Assembly (NCBI RefSeq): GCF_030696055.1
Contig: NZ_JAUYNP010000113.1
Location: 1 to 35,615, forward strand
Length of the DNA stretch: 35,615 bases
DNA from: Pseudomonas sp.
Lineage (GTDB): Bacteria > Pseudomonadota > Gammaproteobacteria > Pseudomonadales > Pseudomonadaceae
Reading direction: 5' to 3'
The number at the start of each line of letters is the position of its first letter. Position 1 is the first letter of the stretch. The notes below the pieces were generated by a model, which ran no database searches, had not been told where the DNA came from, and saw nothing but the letters and a program-made list of their open reading frames with translations. The translations under genes and the position numbers were made by a program. Positions 1 to 6,251 of this stretch are shown piece by piece.

Positions 1-952
1 AGGTCAGCGCCCGCGCCAGGCCGGTTACCCGCTCATAGGGGGTGACCAGACCTATCACCCAACCGGTATCGGGCATGACGAACAGGCTGACCCGGCTGGC
101 CTGCTTGAGCTGGCCATCCATCTGCAGGTCCAGGTTGCGGATCGCCTCGCTGCTCTTGCTCGCCAACGCCTGCTGCACCGGACGCAGCCAACTCTCCTGC
201 TGCGCCAGCTCGGTGAACGACAGCATCTTGCCGCCCTTGCTGCCGGTCACCCCGGGAAAATGCAGGACGTTGCCGGCCTGATCCAGGGCGAAGGCGTAGC
301 CATCGGTGACCTTGCCCTGCTCGGTGAGAAAGCGCGCCAGGTCGTCCAGCAACAGATCCAGGGTGGCCACTCCGGCGAAGCGCCCCTCCAGCTGGTAGGG
401 CACGCTGCAGGTGACCATGGGCACGCCGGTCACCGCATCCTGATAGGCCTCCGACCACAGGCACTGGCCGGCCTTGCTGCTGCGCGCGCCGGTATACCAG
501 GCATCGTTGTGGTAGCCGGGGCCGCTGGCTGCGTTGTAGTCGTCGGAATAGGCCAGGCGGCCGTCACCACCGCGCGCCCAGAAGAAGCTGCGGCGCGCCA
601 CGCCCGCGGCAAAGGCATTGGGCTCCGGCCACACGCCACCGCCGGCTATGGCCCGGTCGCCCTGGCTGTCGATCACATTGGGCAGGCTGTTGAGGTACAG
701 CGGCTCTTCGCGGGGCAGCACTTCGGCCAGGTGCGCCAGGCTGGCAGTCACCCCTTCGATCTTGGCCAGTTGCAGGGCCAGCTGGCGCACTATGGCGCTG
801 CCGGTCTGCTCGATCAGCTCGCCGCTGGCCGCCACCACCCGCGGCTGGCCACGCAGCGCCATCACCGCGAACACCGCCAGGGCGGTCAGGATCAGCAGCA
901 ACACGCTGCCCAGGGTCAAACGTTGCGACAGGCGAACCGGAACCAAGGCCAT
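1..952 (-). CDS. Methyl-accepting chemotaxis protein, N-terminal sensor part (partial, runs off left edge)
   Basis: The frame opens at an ATG (950-952) preceded by AGGAG eight bases upstream, and stays open to the left edge, giving about 317 residues. It begins with a short basic stretch and one hydrophobic segment (about residues 13-33, rich in L/V/A). A long periplasmic domain follows with the look of a double-Cache (dCache/PDC) sensor: a YSDDYN segment, a WYTGAR segment, 'VPYQ...FAGVATLDLLLDDL' and a late 'PDTGWVIGLVTPYERV' strand. These are typical of the ligand-binding half of Pseudomonas chemoreceptors. The second membrane segment, HAMP and signalling domain would lie outside the window, so a Cache-type histidine kinase or diguanylate cyclase is not excluded. 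The ligand cannot be predicted from this fragment. Confidence 0.75.
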   Translation of the reverse strand, partial: MALVPVRLSQRLTLGSVLLLILTALAVFAVMALRGQPRVVAASGELIEQTGSAIVRQLALQLAKIEGVTASLAHLAEVLPREEPLYLNSLPNVIDSQGDRAIAGGGVWPEPNAFAAGVARRSFFWARGGDGRLAYSDDYNAASGPGYHNDAWYTGARSSKAGQCLWSEAYQDAVTGVPMVTCSVPYQLEGRFAGVATLDLLLDDLARFLTEQGKVTDGYAFALDQAGNVLHFPGVTGSKGGKMLSFTELAQQESWLRPVQQALASKSSEAIRNLDLQMDGQLKQASRVSLFVMPDTGWVIGLVTPYERVTGLARALT

Positions 953-1034
953 GCTGACTACTCCTGTTGACGAAGAGCCTCTGCGATGCAGGGCCTGTCG
1001 AGGCAACCTGAACAAAAAGGTCGCGGCGCTCAGC

Positions 1035-1055
1035 AAAAACTGGACGACAGTTTTT
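1035..1055. other. Short perfect inverted repeat, possible weak bidirectional terminator
   Basis: AAAAACTG, five bases, then CAGTTTTT: 8-bp arms that end in a T run on both strands. It lies in the 220-bp space after the stop of the CHASE4 GGDEF-EAL gene and before the chemoreceptor start. It could end transcription of the former or act as an operator for the latter. The stem has only two G-C pairs, so a strong terminator is unlikely. Nothing else recognisable is seen between 953 and 1172. Confidence 0.3.
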
Positions 1056-1172
1056 AACGCGCTCTTGTGGTTATAGATGAAATAGCGCCGAGCCGTTCAC
1101 CGCCGCACCCTCGCAGGCAGGCAGGATAAACTCTGGCCCGAGCGCGCAGCGCTCTGTTAGCGACTCTAGTCT

Positions 1173-3743
1173 TTAGAGTAAGCGGCGCAACTCGGCGGGC
1201 GGCATCGGCCGATTGAGGAAATAGCCCTGCGCCTCATCGCAGCCGTATTGGCGCAACAGCTCGAGCTGCTCCTGGGTTTCCACGCCCTCGGCGGTCACGG
1301 TCAGGGCCAGCGCCCGGCCGAGGCCGATAATCGCCTGGATAATCGCCTGGCTGTCCGGGGACGCGGGCAGATCGGTCATAAAGCTGCGATCTATCTTCAG
1401 GCCATCGAAGGGGAAGGAACGCAGGTAGCTGAGGGATGAATAGCCGGTGCCGAAGTCATCCATCGACAGCCTCACCCCCAGGCCCTTCAGTTCCTGCATC
1501 AGCGCCAGCGCGCCCTCGGCATCCTCGAGCATCACGCTCTCGGTAAGCTCCAGTTCCAGGCGCCCGGGGGGCAGGCCGGTTTCTTCGAGTACGGTGCGGA
1601 TCTGCTCCACCAGCTGCCCACGACGGAACTCCACCGGCGACAGGTTGACCGAGACCAGCAGCGCCTCGTTCCAGCTCAGGGCTTCGACGCAGGCCGTGCG
1701 CAGCACCCAGGCGCTGAGCGGCATGATCAGGCCGGTGCTTTCGGCTATGCCGATAAAGCTATCCGGGCCCAGCAGGCCACGTTGCGGGTGCTGCCAGCGC
1801 ACCAGGGCTTCAGCCGCCACCATGCGTTGGCCACTGACGCTATAGCGGGGCTGCAGGAGCAGGCGCAGCTCATCGTTGACCAAGGCCTGGCGCAGGTCGT
1901 TCTCCAGCTGGCGGCGCTCGACCACCCGCTCGTTCATGTCGCTGGCATAAAAACACCAGGCACTGTGCCCGGCGCTCTTGGCTTCGTAGAGGGCGATATC
2001 GGCAAAGCGCAGCAACTCATCGGCCTGGGTGGCATCGGCGGGGGCCATGGCCACGCCGATGCTGGCCCCGATAAAGATGCTGTGGCGGTCGATCTCGAAG
2101 GGCTGCTCGATACCCGCGATCAGCCGCGCGCAGAGGCGCTCCACCTCCTCCTGGGAGGAGATGCCGCTGACGATCAGAATAAATTCATCGTTGCCCATGC
2201 GCGCCACCAGGTCGCCTTCGCGCAGGGCGAAACGCAGGCGCTGGGACACCTCGCCGAGCACCCGATCGCCCACCTCATGGCCGAACGAATCGTTCACCGG
2301 CTTGAAGCGGTCGAGGTCGATGCTCAGCATGACCAGCGGCTTGTCGACCGTAGGTACGGCCTTGAGCTTGCCCTCGAGAAATTCCTGCATGCGGTTGCGG
2401 TTGGGTAAACCGGTGAGCGCGTCGTGCAGCAACAGGTGTTCGACCCGCGCCTGAGCCTGGATCTCTTCGGTGATATCGCTGACCGTACCGCGGTAGCTCC
2501 CGGCAGCCTGGCCATCCTCGATATGCCGCAGCGCCAAGCGACAGGTGCGCAGGCCGCCATCGAAGGCGCTGTACTGGCATTCGCGGCTGTGCTGGACGGA
2601 TGGCCGGCTGTTGCACTTCTCCAGCCAGGCGGACAGCCCGCCCGGGCAGTGAATCAGCTCGCTGAGCGGGTGACCGAGCCAGGCGCTTTCCACATGCCCG
2701 GTCACCGCCTGAAAGCGGCTGGACAGGTAGGTCAAATTCAATTGCGCGTCGGCTTCCCAGATCCAGTCCGAAGCGGCCTCGGCCACATCGCGAAAGCGCC
2801 CTTCACTGGCGGCCAGGGCTTGCTGGCTGGCGTACAGGGAGGCGTAGCTGGCATCCATCTCGCGCGCGGAGGCGATGGCCCGGCGCAGGGTCAACCAGGT
2901 GATCATGGCGAAAATGCCACCGCCCAGGGTGAGCATCGGCAGGATCAGGTACAGCAGCTGTTTACCCGGCTGCGCGGGTTCCCAGCGCAACAACAGCGGC
3001 GTAGTGCCGACGCTGGCCAGACGCAGCGCGGGCTCGGCCTGGGCATCGGCCGCATCCTTGGCCACCCGCAGATGGTCGACGCCGAAGTCCTGGCCAAGGG
3101 CCTGCAGTTTCTCGGGGCTCAGCCGATCGACGAAGAGCAACACCGAGGGCGGCCCCGGCAGCGCCTCGACCTGCGGATCGCCGCCGGTGGCCAAGCCAGT
3201 GGCAGCCAGCAGCGCCGGCTGCCCGTCGATTTGTACAAAGCTTAGGACCGGCTCTTCATCCGCGGTTTGCGCGCGGGCCTGCTCCAGTAGTTCGGTGATG
3301 TCTTGCTTAAGCCATTGCTGCAGCGAGCTCGCCACCAGCTGACCCTCGACCACCGCATAGCGGGTCTGGCCTTTGGGGTCGACCACAAACACCCCGTCAT
3401 AGGCGAAGTCATCGAACAGGCTGGGGCCCAGGTTCTGCCGGGTGTAGGCCCATTCACTATCGACCTTGGCGTGCAGGTTGCGATAGGCCTCGCCCCAATA
3501 GGCATAATCGCTGAGGGTCGCCAGAATCGATTTTTCCCGCGCCTGGGTGGCCTTCTCCACATAGAACAGGCTTTGCTGGGTCGCGCGCGTATTCTGCTGC
3601 AGCGCGATCTGCACCAGCGCCACGCTGGCCACGGCAAACAAGACTAATAACAACGCGGCGATAAACAGCAGGGCGTGGCGGGTAGAGCTCGATGTGGCAA
3701 CGGCGTTGATCGGTTGACGGGACAGTTCAGCGGTTGGCGGCAT
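1173..3743 (-). CDS. Membrane CHASE4-PAS-GGDEF-EAL cyclic-di-GMP phosphodiesterase/cyclase
   Basis: 856 residues, with AAGGA seven bases before the ATG. Order of parts: TM helix about 24-48, periplasmic CHASE4-like sensor about 50-250, TM helix about 262-287, PAS about 312-428, GGDEF domain about 437-598, EAL domain about 610-856. The cyclase signature reads GNDEF (517-521), with Asn for the second Gly, and an RxxD inhibitory site (REGD, 508-511) stands five residues before it. The EAL half looks complete: EAL 645-647, VNLS near 699, ELTE near 732, DDFGTG 762-767, KID 783-785 and EGVE near 819. I infer a c-di-GMP phosphodiesterase whose GGDEF domain may be weakly active or act as a GTP sensor. 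The architecture resembles P. aeruginosa PA2072 (from memory). It is transcribed alone toward the chemoreceptor gene. Confidence 0.9.
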   Translation of the reverse strand: MPPTAELSRQPINAVATSSSTRHALLFIAALLLVLFAVASVALVQIALQQNTRATQQSLFYVEKATQAREKSILATLSDYAYWGEAYRNLHAKVDSEWAYTRQNLGPSLFDDFAYDGVFVVDPKGQTRYAVVEGQLVASSLQQWLKQDITELLEQARAQTADEEPVLSFVQIDGQPALLAATGLATGGDPQVEALPGPPSVLLFVDRLSPEKLQALGQDFGVDHLRVAKDAADAQAEPALRLASVGTTPLLLRWEPAQPGKQLLYLILPMLTLGGGIFAMITWLTLRRAIASAREMDASYASLYASQQALAASEGRFRDVAEAASDWIWEADAQLNLTYLSSRFQAVTGHVESAWLGHPLSELIHCPGGLSAWLEKCNSRPSVQHSRECQYSAFDGGLRTCRLALRHIEDGQAAGSYRGTVSDITEEIQAQARVEHLLLHDALTGLPNRNRMQEFLEGKLKAVPTVDKPLVMLSIDLDRFKPVNDSFGHEVGDRVLGEVSQRLRFALREGDLVARMGNDEFILIVSGISSQEEVERLCARLIAGIEQPFEIDRHSIFIGASIGVAMAPADATQADELLRFADIALYEAKSAGHSAWCFYASDMNERVVERRQLENDLRQALVNDELRLLLQPRYSVSGQRMVAAEALVRWQHPQRGLLGPDSFIGIAESTGLIMPLSAWVLRTACVEALSWNEALLVSVNLSPVEFRRGQLVEQIRTVLEETGLPPGRLELELTESVMLEDAEGALALMQELKGLGVRLSMDDFGTGYSSLSYLRSFPFDGLKIDRSFMTDLPASPDSQAIIQAIIGLGRALALTVTAEGVETQEQLELLRQYGCDEAQGYFLNRPMPPAELRRLL

Positions 3744-4045
3744 TGAGAATCCTTGGCCAGTCCATAAGGCGCAGCAGAGCGAGCCCTAGCATTGCCCGAG
3801 CATAGCAGCATTGAACCGCCCTGCTAGTAGCCACAGGCCACTGTCCGGCCGGCTTAAACGGAACCGCGTCGCACTTTGTACATAGGCCGAACTGCAGCCC
3901 CTGCCTGCCCCGCCAATAGCCCAGTCTGGGCCGCTATTAAGGTGCGCGCGACAGCACTCAAGCAGGCGAGTGGCGCAAGGCTTTTGCTGGCGCCGCCGCG
4001 CTCCGCTAAGCTCGCCCCTACTTATCTCGCTAGAAGGATCTCCCC
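3744..4045. other. Divergent intergenic region, no gene seen
   Basis: About 300 bases lie between the divergent CHASE4-GGDEF-EAL and DUF4197 genes. Neither strand gives a convincing reading frame. It must hold promoters for both flanking genes, but no clear -35/-10 pair, FliA box or strong palindrome was recognised. Confidence 0.5.
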
Positions 4046-4723
4046 ATGCTGCGCTTCACCTCCCTAGTCGCCGGTCTGGCGCTGTCGACCAGCGCCTTGG
4101 CCCTGTCCCTCGCCGACCTGAGCCAGACCGACGCCAGCGGCGGCCTCAAGGATGCGCTGGTGCAAGGCGCCCAGGTGGCGATCAAGCAACTGGGCGCGCC
4201 CGGCGGCTTTAGCAATAACCCGGATGTGCGCATCGAGCTGCCGGGCAACCTCGGCAAGGCGGCGAAAACCATGAAGATGATGGGCATGGGCGCCCAGGTC
4301 GAGCAGCTGGAAACCAGCATGAACCAGGCCGCCGAAGCCGCCATGCCGCAGGCTCAGGCGCTGCTGGTGGACTCGGTGAAGAAGATGACGGTGCAGGACG
4401 CCAAAAGCATCCTCGCCGGGCCGGAAGACTCCGCCACCCAGTATCTGAACAAGACCAGCCGCGAGCAGATCCGCGCCAAGTTCCTGCCCATAGTCCAGCA
4501 AGCCACCGCCCAGGTCGGCCTGGCCAAGCAATACAACAGCTTCGCCGGGCAAGCGGCGAGCTTCGGCGTGATCGATGCGAAAAGCGCGAATATCGAAAGC
4601 TATGTCACCGAGCAGGCGCTAAACGGCCTGTTCGAGATAATCGCCGAGCAGGAAGCCAGCATTCGTGAGAATCCGGCGGGTGCGGCGACTAGTTTGGCGA
4701 AGAAGGTGTTTGGGGCGTTGTAG
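4046..4723 (+). CDS. DUF4197 family exported protein
   Basis: 225 residues. The ATG follows AAGGA (in tagAAGGAtctcccc) at normal spacing. The N-terminus is a signal peptide (MLRFTSLVAGLALSTSALA, cleavage expected near residue 19-20), so the mature protein is periplasmic. The mature part is helical and rich in Ala/Gln, and carries the family pattern: 'LSQTDASGGLKDAL' at the start, 'LPGNLGKAAKTMKMMGMG' in the first third, then 'DAKSILAGPEDSATQYLNK' in the middle and an 'SFGVIDAKSANIESYVTEQALNGLF' strand-turn near the end. DUF4197 proteins are widespread in Gammaproteobacteria and their function is unknown. It is a single-gene unit; the brnTA pair follows 65 bp later on the same strand but has its own start signals. 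Confidence 0.9.
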   Translation: MLRFTSLVAGLALSTSALALSLADLSQTDASGGLKDALVQGAQVAIKQLGAPGGFSNNPDVRIELPGNLGKAAKTMKMMGMGAQVEQLETSMNQAAEAAMPQAQALLVDSVKKMTVQDAKSILAGPEDSATQYLNKTSREQIRAKFLPIVQQATAQVGLAKQYNSFAGQAASFGVIDAKSANIESYVTEQALNGLFEIIAEQEASIRENPAGAATSLAKKVFGAL

Positions 4724-4797
4724 AAGGGTTTAATCACAGCAAACCCGTCATCTGTCTGACAAGCAACCACCGCTCACTGACCAACGGGATGATGTGC

Positions 4798-5088
4798 ATG
4801 CATCTGCACTTTGAATGGGATGCCAAGAAGGCGGCCAGCAACCTACGCAAACACGGGGTCAGCTTCGAAGAGGCCGCTGAAGTCTTCCGCGATCCACTGA
4901 CCCTCACCCTCTTTGACGAAAACCACGGCCAGAACGAGGAGCGCTGGATAACACTGGGCCAAGCCAGTAATCGCAAACTGGTCGTCGTGGTGCATACTTG
5001 GCGAGAAGATGGCGGCGACCATATCCATGTCCGCTTGATCTCAGCCCGAGTGGCCACGAGCCACGAGACGCAACAGTACGAAGGGTGA
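4798..5088 (+). CDS. brnT: BrnT family toxin of a type II toxin-antitoxin pair
   Basis: About 96 residues. Four in-frame Met candidates lie close together (4789, 4792 and 4798 among them). I prefer 4798 because GGGA lies eight bases upstream and the family normally starts just before the F-E-W-D motif. Visible family marks are FEWDAKKAASNLRKHGVSF at the N-terminus, an acidic/aromatic 'EVFRDPL' segment, 'ERWITLG', and a C-terminal 'IHVRLISARVATSHE' strand-helix matching the BrnT/DUF497 pattern (I-R-I-I-S-A-R-x-A-x-x-x-E). Known members are RelE-like ribonucleases that inhibit translation until bound by BrnA. The downstream brnA begins five bases after the stop, giving the toxin-first order typical of this family. 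Confidence 0.9.
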   Translation: MHLHFEWDAKKAASNLRKHGVSFEEAAEVFRDPLTLTLFDENHGQNEERWITLGQASNRKLVVVVHTWREDGGDHIHVRLISARVATSHETQQYEG

Positions 5089-5093
5089 ATAGC

Positions 5094-5294
5094 ATGCGTG
5101 ACGAGTACGATTTCAGCAGAGCCGAACGCGGCAAGTTCCACCACCCCGATGCCGAACTGCATCTGCCGGTGTACCTGGACAACGATGTGCTCAATTATTT
5201 CGAGGAGCGCGCACGCAGCAAGGGCGTCGCCCTTACTGCCCTTATCAATGACTTATTGCGCAAAGACATCGCCCTCATCGAGGGCGTGAAGTAA
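5094..5294 (+). CDS. brnA: BrnA family antitoxin (CopG/RHH-like)
   Basis: 66 residues starting MRDEYDFSRAERGKF. GAAGGG overlaps the end of brnT and lies eight bases before the ATG, so the two genes are probably translationally linked. The 'EYDFSRAERGKF' opening is the usual BrnA toxin-binding segment. The part after residue 26 (LPVYLDNDVLNYFEERARSKG, then ALINDLLRKDI) fits a ribbon-helix-helix DNA-binding fold. By family knowledge BrnA neutralises BrnT and the complex represses the brnTA promoter. No clear palindromic operator was recognised in the 65 bp upstream of brnT, apart from a weak GGGTTT/AAACCC pair (4726-4746). Confidence 0.9.
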   Translation: MRDEYDFSRAERGKFHHPDAELHLPVYLDNDVLNYFEERARSKGVALTALINDLLRKDIALIEGVK

Positions 5295-5655
5295 CGCCAA
5301 ACGACTGCAACAGCCACTCCGGCTCTGGGTATGTCGTGAAGAACGGCCTCAGCTCCAAACTGGTTTGAACCAGTTCAACCCGAGGCGCCCGAGCATTGGC
5401 CAGCGTTGCGGAGAAGTCGGTATTGAGGGAAATTTAAGTGTTCATGCCGCCATGGTGACGACAGTCAGGCGGAGCGAGTTTCAGGGCGGTGTACGGTGTT
5501 TTAGGCTGCAGGACGGCTAGCTAATTGGCTTGTCGATGAATGACAATCCCCATGAGTCAGAGGCCTGCACCACTTGGCGTACATGCTCTACTGCATCGAG
5601 AGCAGCCTTAGTCTCATCATCTAGAGTCGCATCGTTGCTGCGCAGCCCAAAGCTC
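5295..5655. other. Gene-poor spacer after brnTA with an inverted repeat
   Basis: No intact gene is seen. The stretch holds an 18-bp palindrome, AACTGGTT-TG-AACCAGTT, at 5358-5375, with two perfect 8-bp arms. A degraded minus-strand reading frame at 5517-5654 is described separately. This is the left end of a 950-bp repeat-rich island between brnA and the mexJK terminator. Confidence 0.5.
5517..5654 (-). pseudogene. Possible 3' remnant of an unidentified gene, cut by a repeat element
   Basis: Read on the minus strand, about 45 codons run from the edge of the palindromic repeat (5656) to a TAG at 5517-5519. The product has protein-like composition: an acidic helix 'DATLDDETKAALDAVEHVRQ' followed by 'ASDSWGLSFIDKPIS' at the C-terminus. 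The frame has no start of its own; upstream it runs directly into the repeat. This looks like the C-terminal tail of a gene whose 5' part was lost when the repeat arrived. I do not recognise the family. A chance open frame is possible. Confidence 0.3.
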
Positions 5656-5738
5656 GTAGGATGGGTTGAGCGCAGCGATACCCATCAAGCAGGACGACAA
5701 ACAACCGCATGGGTATCGCTCTGCTCAACCCATCCTAC
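5656..5738. repeat. Long palindromic intergenic repeat, full hairpin copy
   Basis: The left arm starts GTAGGATGGGTTGAGCG and ends in ATACCCAT. The right arm is its near-perfect reverse complement, ending CTCAACCCATCCTAC. Arms are about 30 bp and the spacer about 23 bp. The same sequence recurs at 6078-6108 (right arm only) and 14488-14560 (diverged full copy). Confidence 0.85.
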
Positions 5739-5802
5739 CCGGTGGTGATTTGGTTGTTTTTTATCAACTCGCGATTGCACAGGCACCGCCAAACACCCCG
5801 TT

Positions 5803-6015
5803 CAGTAGGCCGAACGGAATCGTTGCGTAGAGGGTTGAGCGGCATGGATGCCGCGAGAGCCGTGATGGGCCAGGGACGGCCCTTCTCGGCGTGCCCTCGG
5901 AGCAATGATGGAGTGAGGAGAGTTTCGCGCAGCGAAACCCGGATGCCGGGGCGTGTTTCTTTTGCTTACTTTTCTTTGCACGAGCAAAGAAAAGTGAGGC
6001 GCCCGAGGGGGCGCA
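5803..6015. repeat. Multi-hairpin intergenic repeat element (about 210 bp)
   Basis: A compact series of hairpins: GGCAT-GGATGCC-type and GGGACGGCCC-type stems, GTTTCGC/GCGAAAC at 5922-5937, and a perfect 12-bp stem ACTTTTCTTTGC-ACGA-GCAAAGAAAAGT at 5968-5995, then GCGCCC/GGGCGC. I recognise the sequence style (GAGAGCCGTGATGGGCCAG..., TTTCGCGCAGCGAAA...) as a repeat found between genes in many Pseudomonas and other proteobacterial genomes. It often gives rise to spurious gene calls. Exact ends are estimated. Confidence 0.65.
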
Positions 6016-6077
6016 ACACGCTCAATCACATGCAGCCGATGCGGCGGACAACCCGCAATCCTGAAATTCAGCAGCAG

Positions 6078-6108
6078 CATGGGTATCGCTGCGCTCAACC
6101 CATCCTAC
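6078..6108. repeat. Half copy of the GTAGGATGGGTT palindromic repeat
   Basis: CATGGGTATCGCTGCGCTCAACC and on to CATCCTAC: the right arm only, in the same orientation as the arm at 5708-5738. The two arms are direct repeats that flank the multi-hairpin element. Confidence 0.8.
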
Positions 6109-6201
6109 AAAGCTGGAGCCCCCTCTCCCTAACCCCAAGGGGCGAGGGACTGGTCGGCGTAAGCCGTGCAATCACGCAACACATCGCTGGGCCATTGCCA
6201 T

Positions 6202-6232
6202 AAAAAAGCCAGACCCTAAGGTCTGGCTTTTT
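6202..6232 (-). terminator. Rho-independent terminator of the mexJK operon
   Basis: AAAAAGCCAGACC, loop CTAA, GGTCTGGCTTTTT: a perfect 13-position inverted repeat (8 bp of it G/C-rich stem) followed on the minus strand by a T run. It lies about 20 bases after the mexK stop. The T/A flanks make it potentially bidirectional. Confidence 0.85.
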
Positions 6233-6251
6233 CACATCATCAACCGCCTAT

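Noticed and set aside
953-1172. FliA promoter for the chemoreceptor gene
   Set aside because: No GCCGATAA-like box was found on the minus strand in this region, although chemoreceptors are often FliA-dependent.
3744-3830. FliA promoter for the CHASE4 GGDEF-EAL gene
   Set aside because: A TCAA with 15-base spacing exists on the minus strand, but the -10 reads GCAATGCT, too far from GCCGATAA.
5656-6108. Possible CRISPR array or insertion sequence
   Set aside because: Only two or three palindromic units, no regular spacers, no cas genes, no transposase and no target-site duplication could be identified.
5709-6203. Open frames of about 100-165 codons in the repeat island (both strands)
   Set aside because: They lie wholly inside palindromic repeat elements, which often produce spurious gene calls, and have no coding signature.
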